Shown here: positions 48,469-56,944 of the stretch, one piece after another
How positions within the stretch are numbered: position 1 is the stretch's first letter
How the letters are laid out: every line of letters starts with the position of its first letter
DNA from: DATKZH01 sp035528065
GTDB taxonomy: Bacteria > Planctomycetota > Planctomycetia > Pirellulales > Thermoguttaceae
Assembly (NCBI GenBank): GCA_035528065.1
Contig: DATKZH010000558.1
Coordinates: forward strand, 1 to 64,000
DNA length: 64,000 nt
Direction of reading: 5' to 3'
Notes under the pieces: model-generated
Seen by the model: the letters and a program-made list of their open reading frames with translations, nothing else
The model's database searches: none
What the model was told of the DNA's origin: nothing
Made by a program: the position numbers and the translations under genes

Positions 48469-49617
48469 ATGAAAACTGAAATGGAGGCCTTCTTCGCGGA
48501 GCACGTGTCGACGTTCACTCGCGAACTCGCCGAATTCGACGCGCAGATCGATCCGCAAACGGAAGCGAGAAAAGACGAGTGCCTGGATCAGCTTACCGAC
48601 GCGATCCACCGGTCCCTGCGGGCATGTCGCCGAATCGAGTCTCTTCTCGGCGACGATCGAGAGCAGGTCAAGGCGGCCCAAGAACGTTTCCGGGAGGAGA
48701 TTTCCCCGTGGTTTGATCGTAGCTGGATGATGCACCGCGCCAAGACCAAGCCGCGAGGTTATCCCGGGGACTACAAGCTCCTGGCGACGATGTACGATAA
48801 CGTGCCCAAGTCCCTGGGGATCGGGGGATACGTGGATCTCTACCTGCTGAACTCGACGCTCGCTCGAGCGGTTCGGGCCCGGCTGGCGGCAGCGCAACGT
48901 TTTCTCGCCGAGGAACTGTCACGGCGCCGGGGAGACGTCTTCGTGCTCAACGTCGCCTGCGGACCTTGCCGCGAATACCTCGAGGGGATCGAGCTTCCCG
49001 ACGAGTGCAGTCTTCACGTGACGTGTATCGATCAGGACGAGGAGGCCCTGGATTACGTGAAAACGCACGTCCTTGCGGCGGGCAATGGAGTCCCGGACAT
49101 CCAATGCGCCCGCTACAACGCGCTGAGGATGAGCTCGGCAACCGCCAACGTCAAAAAATTCGGCAGGGCCGACGTCATCTACAGCATCGGCCTCTGCGAC
49201 TACATCCCCGACAGGCACCTCGTGCGGATGCTTCGCGGCTGGCGCGATTCCCTGAGCGAGGGAGGAGTCCTCTACGTGGCGCTCAAGGACGCCACCCTGT
49301 ACGACAAAAATGAGTGCCAGTGGCTCGCCGACTGGTTCTTCTTCCAGCGTACCGAAGAAGACTGCCGGGAGCTGTACCGCCAAGCGGGCTTCGAGGTGGA
49401 CGGCCTGGAGATGACTCGCGACGCAAGCGGCGTGATCATGAACTTCGTCAGTCGCGCGAAGCGCCCGACGTTGGTCCGAGTCGACGGAGCGGGGGAAGAG
49501 GCCAAGGAGGCTGCGGTCGCCGCGTCGCTGAGGCGTCACAAGGAGCCGAGACCCGAGCCTCGAACGCGAAGGTCCGTGGACGCACCGAAGCCGCAGATCC
49601 AGGCGCGACCGAGGTGA
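48469..49617 (+). CDS. SAM methyltransferase, PhcB-like (3-OH-PAME type)
   Basis: 382 residues. The N-terminal ~110 residues contain RAKTKPRGYPGDYKLLATMY, a signature of proteins annotated as extracellular factor (3-hydroxypalmitic acid methyl ester) synthesis, and the SAM-binding motif I is VLNVACGPCREYLEG (~158-173) with VTCIDQDEEALDYV next. A basic tail (340-382) is non-conserved looking. GAGAGGGTGAG precedes the ATG. In Ralstonia PhcB methylates a 3-hydroxy fatty acid to a quorum-sensing signal. Here the substrate is unproven; many distant relatives have no known function. Confidence 0.75.
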   Translation: MKTEMEAFFAEHVSTFTRELAEFDAQIDPQTEARKDECLDQLTDAIHRSLRACRRIESLLGDDREQVKAAQERFREEISPWFDRSWMMHRAKTKPRGYPGDYKLLATMYDNVPKSLGIGGYVDLYLLNSTLARAVRARLAAAQRFLAEELSRRRGDVFVLNVACGPCREYLEGIELPDECSLHVTCIDQDEEALDYVKTHVLAAGNGVPDIQCARYNALRMSSATANVKKFGRADVIYSIGLCDYIPDRHLVRMLRGWRDSLSEGGVLYVALKDATLYDKNECQWLADWFFFQRTEEDCRELYRQAGFEVDGLEMTRDASGVIMNFVSRAKRPTLVRVDGAGEEAKEAAVAASLRRHKEPRPEPRTRRSVDAPKPQIQARPR

Positions 49618-49650
49618 GGGATCGCCGGCTCAGAACCGCTTCGACGAGGT

Positions 49651-50940
49651 TCAGAACCGTTTCGACAGGGTGACGAGCATCACGTGGGCCATGGCCTCGT
49701 GGCGACTTGCGTCGTAGTCTCCACCCAAGAGGTCGCTGGTGGCCACCTCCACTTCGGGGCCAAAGGTGAACTGGTAGGCAAGGTCAACCTGCCAACACCC
49801 ACGAACCCACCCGTAGCCGACCGAAAACGTGTGCTCCAGGACCGTCTGGATGTAGGGCGTGAGCGTTCCCGCCGGGATCGGGTTGCGGTGGTAGGTGTAA
49901 CCGAGACGCCCCACCCGATTACAGCCGAAGTGATGCTCGTAGCCGAGGCGTACCGAGACGGTATCGCGCCAGTTCATTGGGATGACTTCGTCCACGGTCG
50001 GACCGAGCGCGGCCTCGAACGCAGGGTTGCTCGGGTCGCTGAGGTGCAAGTCCAAGGTGTCGAAGGCATTCGTCCAGTCGAACCAGATCACGTCGGCCGA
50101 CACAATTCGGTGCGGACAGAGCTCGTGTCGAACTCCCAGGCCCAGGGATCGTGGCCACGTCACGTCCAAGTCGGCGTCGAAGTAACTGCTCCTAAGCGCC
50201 GGGTCAGGGACCTCCACACGGATGCTGCCGTCCAGATGGAAACTGTTCTCGCTCTGGTAGGTGACCCCGACGGTCGTGGCTTGCGTCAACTGATACTGGA
50301 GGCCAAACGACCAGGTGAGCGCCGCACCGCACGTCTGCAGATCGATGAGGGTCGGCGTACTCTGCAGCAGCCCTGGTGCCTGGAGCGTGTGAGGCCCCTC
50401 CAATTCGATGTGACTGTACGCGACGCCGAGCGTCCCCCCGACAGAAAGCCGGTCGGTCACGCGGCGACTCACCCCAGGCAGAAGCTTGCTCAACGCCCCA
50501 AACGATTTGTAGAGGCGCGTCCCCCCAAACGGCGCCGGCCCCTCCATCTCGTACCTTGTCCCGAACGCCGCGGGCGCGTAGAGCCCTAGGCCGAAGGCCC
50601 AGCACCCGTCGCCGCTTTTTCGGACTACCGAAAGGTTGCCACAGGGATATGGGTCATGATCGGCGACGACGTCAATAATGTCGGGCAGCTCCTCGGCGTA
50701 CTTCATGTCGAGGAAGATTAGATCGGCGCCCAAGTCCACCAGCCCGCATCCGTCAATGTTCACCAAACCCGCGGGATTGTCGAGCAAGACCACCCCGTTG
50801 TCGGCAGACGCGATGTTGGTGCCGCCTCGGCCGCAGGAGATGGCGCCCAGGCCGTCGCGTATCACCCCGTCGGCAACCGCCGTCCCACGCAGACTCAACG
50901 CGATACACAAGCAGCAGAAAGCTATCCGTAATCGGTTCAC
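49651..50940 (-). CDS. OmpP1/FadL-family outer-membrane protein
   Basis: 429 residues. GTG start with GGGGAGGACC upstream, then a signal peptide (residues 1-23). After it comes the FadL hatch-like opening GLGAISCGRGGTNIASADNG and LLDNPAGL; the rest alternates as amphipathic strands and ends with Phe (LSKRF), typical for outer-membrane barrels. FadL proteins carry long-chain fatty acids and other hydrophobic molecules. It is convergent with the methyltransferase gene, 33 bp between stops. Confidence 0.85.
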   Translation of the reverse strand: MNRLRIAFCCLCIALSLRGTAVADGVIRDGLGAISCGRGGTNIASADNGVVLLDNPAGLVNIDGCGLVDLGADLIFLDMKYAEELPDIIDVVADHDPYPCGNLSVVRKSGDGCWAFGLGLYAPAAFGTRYEMEGPAPFGGTRLYKSFGALSKLLPGVSRRVTDRLSVGGTLGVAYSHIELEGPHTLQAPGLLQSTPTLIDLQTCGAALTWSFGLQYQLTQATTVGVTYQSENSFHLDGSIRVEVPDPALRSSYFDADLDVTWPRSLGLGVRHELCPHRIVSADVIWFDWTNAFDTLDLHLSDPSNPAFEAALGPTVDEVIPMNWRDTVSVRLGYEHHFGCNRVGRLGYTYHRNPIPAGTLTPYIQTVLEHTFSVGYGWVRGCWQVDLAYQFTFGPEVEVATSDLLGGDYDASRHEAMAHVMLVTLSKRF

Positions 50941-51160
50941 GGCCGGTCCTCCCCGTCATAAGTGGCGCGAAAAGCGCAATCGGATCATTGGTGTATCGTT
51001 CGCGCGCGAGCGGGGCCGTGAGCGGTTTTGGAGACCATTCCCCGCGCCCAACCCGGCACGGGTCCACTCATAACGGCTAAACAGACTGGCGAAACCGGCC
51101 CGTTCGGGAGAAACCCCTGTTTCAGGGGGAATGCAGGGTGGGTCCCGACGTTCCGACGAT

Positions 51161-52207
51161 TCAGCAGATCGCCGGCGACGTCGTCGAGGGTTCCTCGCGC
51201 GGCTCCTCGCCGTCGGCGAACTGCTGCCGGATGGTGAGGAACTGACTCTCCCGCTGGAGGAACGCCTCGACCATGGCCGGGTCGAACTGCGTGTCGGTTC
51301 CTTCCAGGATGATCTCGCGGGCGGTCTCGTGGCTGTAGGCCGGTTTGTAAACGCGCTTCGTGGTCAGGGCATCATAGACGTCGGCCAGGGCGACGATCCG
51401 GCTGCAAAGCGGGATCTCTTCGCCCGCCAGCCCTCGGGGATAACCGCTGCCGTCGAACTTCTCGTGGTGGCTCCACGCGATGTCGCAGGCCATCTGCAAG
51501 AACTGGGCGCCCGGGTGGGCACGACCTACCGCTTCCAGCGTTTCCCCGCCGATTGCCGTGTGCCGCTTCATGACCTCGAACTCGTCCGCGGTGAGGCGTC
51601 CCGGCTTGAGCAGCACGCGGTCCGGGATCCCGACTTTGCCGATGTCGTGCAGGGGGCTCGTCAGATAGAGCGTCTGGATGTATTCGTCGTCGAGCTGATC
51701 GCGAAGCTCGGTGCGCCGGGAGAGCTGCTCGGCAAGGACGCGGCTGTATTCCCGAATGCGTTCCAGATGGGCCCCCGTCTCCGGGTCGCGCGACTCGGCG
51801 AGCTTGGCCATGGCGAAGATCGTCAGATCGCGGCTTTGGAGCGACAGGATCCGTTCCCCGGCGCGCAAACGGACGCAAAGCTCCTCGGGCTGGAAAGGCT
51901 TCGAGATGAAGTCGTCGGCCCCGGCGTTCAGCCCTTCAACGACGTTGCGCGTTCCGGAGCGTGACGTCAGAAGGATCACGTACACGTAGCCGCCAAAGCG
52001 CCGCTTGCGGATCTGGCGACACAGCTCGACGCCGGTCATTTCCGGCATCTCCCAGTCCGACACGACGAGGCGATAGCGCCCGGTTCGGATTTGCCGGAAC
52101 GCCTCGCGGCCGTTCCGGGCAATCTCCACCTCGTAACCGAACTCGCCCAGGGCGTGTTCCAGCATCTCCGCGGTCACGTCATCATCTTCGACGACCAGAA
52201 CACGCAT
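51161..52207 (-). CDS. HD-GYP response regulator (c-di-GMP phosphodiesterase)
   Basis: 348 residues. Receiver domain 1-125 (Asp8/Asp9, phospho-acceptor Asp51 in VVSDWEMPEMTG, Lys in SKPFQPEE), then an HD-GYP domain with SPLHDIGKVGIPDRVL and HHEKFDGSGYPRGL, a complete catalytic signature. It should hydrolyse cyclic di-GMP when phosphorylated. Start at 52207 preferred over 52228 because GGAG is correctly spaced. The Hpt gene lies 76 bp upstream on the same strand. Confidence 0.92.
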   Translation of the reverse strand: MRVLVVEDDDVTAEMLEHALGEFGYEVEIARNGREAFRQIRTGRYRLVVSDWEMPEMTGVELCRQIRKRRFGGYVYVILLTSRSGTRNVVEGLNAGADDFISKPFQPEELCVRLRAGERILSLQSRDLTIFAMAKLAESRDPETGAHLERIREYSRVLAEQLSRRTELRDQLDDEYIQTLYLTSPLHDIGKVGIPDRVLLKPGRLTADEFEVMKRHTAIGGETLEAVGRAHPGAQFLQMACDIAWSHHEKFDGSGYPRGLAGEEIPLCSRIVALADVYDALTTKRVYKPAYSHETAREIILEGTDTQFDPAMVEAFLQRESQFLTIRQQFADGEEPREEPSTTSPAIC

Positions 52208-52283
52208 GGCGCGCACTCCGAACCTCAACCCTCAAGCCAGGAGCCCCCGGTCCGGAGATACACCGGTCCCGCCCGACGCCGTT

Positions 52284-52652
52284 CTACCAGTCGAGTGTGG
52301 ACACCGATTCCGCAAACTGCGCCCATTCGGCACGAAGCCGTTCGAGGCAGTGCGGGATGTTCGAGACTTGCCCGGCGCGCCCCAGCTTTTCGATCTCGCC
52401 GGCTCGGTTCCGAAGCGCGGCGGCGGCGACGCTCGCCGATTCCCCTTTGAGGCGATGCGCGACGAGCACGACTCGCTCCGTGTCTTCTTGAGCCAGTGCC
52501 CGCTCCAGTTCTTCGAGCTGCTCCCCGAATCGCTGCTGGAACTTCGTCAGGACCCGCTCGACGAACTCCAGGTTTCCCATGCAACGGTCCACCAGCTCGT
52601 CCAGCTCGAAAGCAGATGCCGCTTGACCTTCGTGTTCCATTTCCATAATCAT
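52284..52652 (-). CDS. Histidine phosphotransfer (Hpt) domain protein
   Basis: 122 residues, a stand-alone Hpt four-helix bundle. The phospho-accepting His66 lies in VAHRLKGESASVAA. It has no other domain. It would shuttle phosphate between a hybrid kinase receiver (such as the giant kinase 4.5 kb away) and the HD-GYP response regulator encoded next to it. A second ATG six bases later is an alternative start. Confidence 0.85.
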   Translation of the reverse strand: MIMEMEHEGQAASAFELDELVDRCMGNLEFVERVLTKFQQRFGEQLEELERALAQEDTERVVLVAHRLKGESASVAAAALRNRAGEIEKLGRAGQVSNIPHCLERLRAEWAQFAESVSTLDW

Positions 52653-53156
52653 CGGATGACGGCCACCTTAGGTACGCCACGGCACGCCGCGGCACGGAGA
52701 TGAAAGTCCACACTCCCGCTGACGTACTCCTTCCCTTGTCTAAGGGACTCTACTTTTTTATTTCCGACCGGCAGACCGACTTCCCAATCCGCCTCCTCCA
52801 ACAGGCACGTCAGGGCAGTATTTTCGGGGGGTGCAATATGCCACAAAAGGGCGATTTCTCCCTATTGACCAACATGCCTGGCCCATGCCCCGGGGCCCGT
52901 GAGACCGACACGCTCCCGCAAATTGATGCATACTGTACGTGGACGCGGCGAAACCGGCCTTGGTCCCTCGCTCGCCGGTTGCGCAGGACGCCCAAGAAAT
53001 TGGCGACAAGTCGCCGCACTCCCAGGAAACCCCGCTTGGACTAGCGAAGCGAGCCGTACTGCTCGACGCCCCGGATTGCCGCGTCCGACCGGGATCGACT
53101 ACAAGTGCGCCGGTACGTCGTCCCATTCCGCGAACCGCGTAACCAGGAGAGACCCC
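52653..53156. other. Intergenic region with no gene recognised
   Basis: 504 bp between the divergent Hpt and dipeptidase genes. The GC content is lower than in the flanks (e.g. TACTTTTTTATTTCC near 52750), so it probably holds both promoters, but no clear box pair or palindrome stands out. Confidence 0.4.
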
Positions 53157-54731
53157 GTGCGAAGAATCGCCAATCTCGCTGCGCTACTGTCCGTCGGTCT
53201 CCTCCTTGCTCCCCTTGTCAAGGAAGCGCAGGCATGCACCTCGATCATGGTGGGCAAGAAAGCGTCGGCCGACGGATCGGTGATGACCTCCCACACCTGC
53301 GACAGCCATCGAACCGGCTCCGAGATCGTCGTCGTCCCGGGCAGGAAGCACAAACCGCACTCCGAGCGTCTCCTCACCCGGCGCCGCGACGACGACACCG
53401 GCCCCATGCCGCGCTACGCCCGCGAGCCGATCGGACGCATTCCCCAGGTCGCCGAGACCTTCGCCTACCTTGCGCCGGCCTACGCCGCCATGAACGAGCG
53501 GCAGCTCGCCATCGGCGAATCGACCTTCACCGGCCGCGAGGAGCTCGAAAGCGACAAGGGGCTGATCGACTGCGAAACGCTCACCCGCCTGATGCTCGAG
53601 CGGGCGACGACCGCCCGCCAGGCGATCCGAATCGGCGGGAAGCTGATCGAGAAGCACGGCTGGGGCGACACGGGCGAAGCCCTCACCATCGCCGATCCCG
53701 AGGAAGTCTGGCTCATGGAAATCGTGGGGCCCGGCGAGGGCGCGGTCGGGGCCGTCTGGGCGGCCCAGCGCGTACCCGACGACCACGTCTCCGTCGTCGC
53801 CAACGGGGCGAGGATCGGAGAGATCGATCTGTCGAAGCCCGATTTCTTCATGGCCTCGGGCAACGTGTTCCGGTTGGCCGAAGATCGCGGCTGGTGGGAT
53901 CCGAAGGGCGGGCAGCCTTTTCGGTTCTACGAGGCGTACAACCCCGAAGGCCGCACCAGCTTCGCGGTGACCCGGCGCGAGTGGCGAGTCCTGGACCTGC
54001 TGGCCCCGTCGCTCGGATTGCACGCGAACAGCAACGTCTTTCCGTTTTCCGTCAAGCCGGAGAAGCCCGTCGCCCCGGAGAGGATCATGGAACTCTTCCG
54101 CGACACCTTCGAAGGCACGGATTTCGACATGGTGAAGGACCTCACCGTGACCGACGAGGAAGGCCGCTCGGTCAAGAGCCCGCTGGCCAATCCGTTCATG
54201 CCGTACGAGATGAACAAGATGCTCAAGATCAACGGCGGCTGGGGCTGGCGCGGCGAGCGCCCGATGGCCCGCTGGTACTGCATGTACGCCACCGTCACGC
54301 AGTCACGCTCCTGGCTGCCCGACCCGGTCGGCGGCATCCTCTGGTTTGGGTACGGCAACCCGGCGATGACCACGTACGTGCCCCTCTACGCCGGCGTGAC
54401 GGACCTGCCCGACGACTACGAGACCGACGGCCGCACCACCGGCTTCAGCCGCAGGTCGGCCTGGTGGGCGTCCAACCGCGTGGCCACGCTCTCGGCGCAC
54501 CGCTGGGGCGAGATGCGCGTCGACGTGGCAGAGGTCCGCGATCCCCTCCAGGAAAAGCTCCTGGCCGCCCAAGAGGAGATTGCGGCCACCGCCTCGAAGC
54601 TCCTGGCCGACAATCCCGCCAAGGCGCGCGCGTATCTGACGCAGAAGTCCCAGGACGCCTGCCGCGACGCAACGCAAGCCTACTGGAACCTCGGCGACCT
54701 GCTCTGGGCGAAGTACGACGAGAAGTGGTGA
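53157..54731 (+). CDS. Secreted C69-family dipeptidase (PepD-like)
   Basis: 524 residues. GTG start at 53157 with CCAGGAGAGAC gives a clean signal peptide ending AQA, directly before Cys27 (AQA|CTSIMVGKKAS). In C69 peptidases, N-terminal nucleophile hydrolases, the catalytic residue is the N-terminal Cys of the mature chain, so signal peptidase cleavage itself would expose it. Further family segments: DGSVMTSHTCDSH and LHANSNVFPFSV. Acts on dipeptides in the periplasm. Confidence 0.88.
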   Translation: MRRIANLAALLSVGLLLAPLVKEAQACTSIMVGKKASADGSVMTSHTCDSHRTGSEIVVVPGRKHKPHSERLLTRRRDDDTGPMPRYAREPIGRIPQVAETFAYLAPAYAAMNERQLAIGESTFTGREELESDKGLIDCETLTRLMLERATTARQAIRIGGKLIEKHGWGDTGEALTIADPEEVWLMEIVGPGEGAVGAVWAAQRVPDDHVSVVANGARIGEIDLSKPDFFMASGNVFRLAEDRGWWDPKGGQPFRFYEAYNPEGRTSFAVTRREWRVLDLLAPSLGLHANSNVFPFSVKPEKPVAPERIMELFRDTFEGTDFDMVKDLTVTDEEGRSVKSPLANPFMPYEMNKMLKINGGWGWRGERPMARWYCMYATVTQSRSWLPDPVGGILWFGYGNPAMTTYVPLYAGVTDLPDDYETDGRTTGFSRRSAWWASNRVATLSAHRWGEMRVDVAEVRDPLQEKLLAAQEEIAATASKLLADNPAKARAYLTQKSQDACRDATQAYWNLGDLLWAKYDEKW

Positions 54732-54745
54732 GCTCTCGCGATCGA

Positions 54746-56830
54746 TCAGTCGAGAAAGTCGGGCAGATAGCCGCTTTCGGCCCCGCTGCGCTCCAACAGC
54801 TTGCGCTGCTCCGCTTCCTTCTGCCTCCGCTCCTCTTGACGAAGGGCAAGGTAGGAGCCGTGCGTGAGCCGGTCTTCCTTCCCCTCGCCGGCTTCGACGA
54901 GGATGGCCGATTCGGCGAGCAGGCCCTTCGCCTTGACGTTGATCGCCCGGCAGCGCGTCTGGCAGAGCCCGCAGCCGACGCACGCCTCGGGCAGCACGAC
55001 CGGCGCGAGGAACCCGCTCTCCTCGATCGGCTGGCCGAACGGATCCAGTTGAGCCCCGACGCGCACGAACTCGATCGCCCGGTAGCCGGCCGTGGCGCAC
55101 TCGTCGACGCAGAGCCGGCAGTCCTCACGGGCCGCGTGCGGGAGACACGTCTCGCGGTTAACGACGGCTAGTCCCATCCGTGCGGCTCGCTTCTCCTCCA
55201 GCGGCAACGCCCGGATCGCCCCGGTCGGACACACCTGCCCGCAGTTCGCGCAGCTCGGCTCGCAGCCCGACCAGTCGGCCACCACCCGGGGCGTCCACAG
55301 CGAATCGAGCCCGTGCGCGAGTCCCGCGGGCTGGAGCACGTCGTTGGGACACGCCTGAAAGCACTCGCCGCAGCGGACGCAGAGTTGGAGGAACTCCTGC
55401 TCGGGCACGCTCCCGGGCGGTCGCACGATGGCCCGGGCCGTGGAGCCGTCGACCTGGCCGTCCAAGAGCCGGATGCCGGCGGCGAGGCCCGCGCCGCCAG
55501 CCGCTCCGGCCATCGCGCCGACCGCCGTGGAGAGGAACCCGCGCCGCCCCATCAGGGTCTCGCCCGTGGGCGGATCGCCCGCCGCCTTCAGATCCACGCG
55601 GTTCCATCGCTCCACGAACTTGATCGAGTGCGTGGGGCAAACACCGCCGCACGCCTGGCAGAAGGTGCAGTCGGCCGTGCGGGTGGTGAAGTCGGGCTTG
55701 ATGGCGTCGAAGGGGCAGATCTCGACGCACCGCTTGCAGCGGACGCAGGTCGACTCGACCTTCCGCTCGGTGAGGCGGAAGAGGTTGCCGACCGAGAAGA
55801 CGGCCCCGGTCGGGCAGACGTACTTGCACCAGAAGCGAGGACGCAACAGCCCCAGCCCCAACACGACGAGGAACAACCCGATCGACGCGACGTGCCCCGC
55901 CCCCATGGCGGGGATCTGATGCCAGCCTCGCGTGAGGCCCATTTCCAGCGGGGTCACGAGGAACGCGAACGCCCGGGTCACCACCGGGATGGCCGCCACG
56001 AAGCCCGCCAGGAGAACGCCCAAAAGCGACGCAACCAGCGTCGCGAGGAGCAGGTAGTACTTGAGGTGGACCCACCAACCGCCGGCCGCCACGCGGAACC
56101 ACGTCACGCGCTTGCCCACCGCCCAGTCGAACAGGTCGACGAGCGTACCCAGGGGGCAGACGTAGCCGCAGAAGCCCCGGGGGATGAGAATGCACACCAA
56201 GAGGATTGCGCCCGCCGCGCCCAGCGACCATACCCAGCATCGTGCGGCAATCGCCGTGGAAATGCTCACCAGGGGGTCCAGGATGAGGAACAGCTCGGCG
56301 GGGAGCTTCTCCTTGGCCTCGAGGCTGTCGGCGTAGTGGGAGGGCCAACTGCCGGGCTCCGTCTCGGAGAGCATCCACGGGCCAAAGCTGGCCGAGAGCT
56401 TGTCGAGCTGCACCGGCGTTAGCGGCTCGGCCGGCGCCAGCTCGAGCTCCTTTTCGCCGACGCGACGGACGGCGAACAACCCCAGGTCCCCGCCTTCGTC
56501 CACGTCTTCGTCCACGCCGGCGTCGACCACGTGGACGAGCATCTCCGGCGTAAGGGGCTCGGCCGGCGAAGCTTCCGCAGCCAGCTTCACCTCGCCGGTC
56601 TCCGCATCGACCTCGACCGGAAGCCAGCCGTGCCAGGTCCGGGCAGGGCGTGCCGTGTAGGGCCAGGTGACGTAGCAGAACAGCCCCACGAACGTCACGA
56701 AGCAGAGCGCCTGGATCAAGCGACGCAGAGGCGACGCGGCCCACGTCGGCCCGATCCGGCCCAGCGTGCGGCGCATCCAGCCGGGCCGGCCGGCGCCGCG
56801 CTGCGAAGCCAGAAACCAGTGCAAACGCAT
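54746..56830 (-). CDS. NapH-NapG-like fused membrane polyferredoxin
   Basis: 694 residues. The N-terminal half is NapH/NosR-like: several helices with CGYVCPLGTLVDLFDW and CKYVCPTGAVFSVGN, then two [4Fe-4S] motifs (CVRCKRCVEICP, CTFCQACGGVCP). A Tat-like internal helix starts GRRGFLSTAVGAMAG. The second half is NapG-like with four cluster motifs (CVRCGECFQACP, CEPSCANCGQVCP, CLPHAAREDCRLCVDEC, CVGCGLCQTRC). In Nap systems NapG and NapH are separate; here they are in one chain. It should pass electrons from quinol to a periplasmic acceptor. No nitrate reductase gene is in the window. Confidence 0.85.
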   Translation of the reverse strand: MRLHWFLASQRGAGRPGWMRRTLGRIGPTWAASPLRRLIQALCFVTFVGLFCYVTWPYTARPARTWHGWLPVEVDAETGEVKLAAEASPAEPLTPEMLVHVVDAGVDEDVDEGGDLGLFAVRRVGEKELELAPAEPLTPVQLDKLSASFGPWMLSETEPGSWPSHYADSLEAKEKLPAELFLILDPLVSISTAIAARCWVWSLGAAGAILLVCILIPRGFCGYVCPLGTLVDLFDWAVGKRVTWFRVAAGGWWVHLKYYLLLATLVASLLGVLLAGFVAAIPVVTRAFAFLVTPLEMGLTRGWHQIPAMGAGHVASIGLFLVVLGLGLLRPRFWCKYVCPTGAVFSVGNLFRLTERKVESTCVRCKRCVEICPFDAIKPDFTTRTADCTFCQACGGVCPTHSIKFVERWNRVDLKAAGDPPTGETLMGRRGFLSTAVGAMAGAAGGAGLAAGIRLLDGQVDGSTARAIVRPPGSVPEQEFLQLCVRCGECFQACPNDVLQPAGLAHGLDSLWTPRVVADWSGCEPSCANCGQVCPTGAIRALPLEEKRAARMGLAVVNRETCLPHAAREDCRLCVDECATAGYRAIEFVRVGAQLDPFGQPIEESGFLAPVVLPEACVGCGLCQTRCRAINVKAKGLLAESAILVEAGEGKEDRLTHGSYLALRQEERRQKEAEQRKLLERSGAESGYLPDFLD

Positions 56831-56870
56831 CCAGGTCTCCTACGGGGGTATCTCGCGGAAGCGCCTGACA

Positions 56871-56944
56871 GGGTGACGGGGTGACGGGGTGACAATGCAG
56901 AAGCAATCACCCCGTCACCCAGTCATCCCTTCACCCCGTCACCC
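56871..56944. repeat. GTGACGGG tandem units, inverted
   Basis: GGGTGACGGGGTGACGGGG at 56871-56889 is answered by CACCCCGTCACCC at 56908-56920 and 56932-56944 on the same strand, giving alternative hairpins in the gap between the polyferredoxin and FMN-binding genes. Low-complexity spacer DNA of unknown role. Confidence 0.5.
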
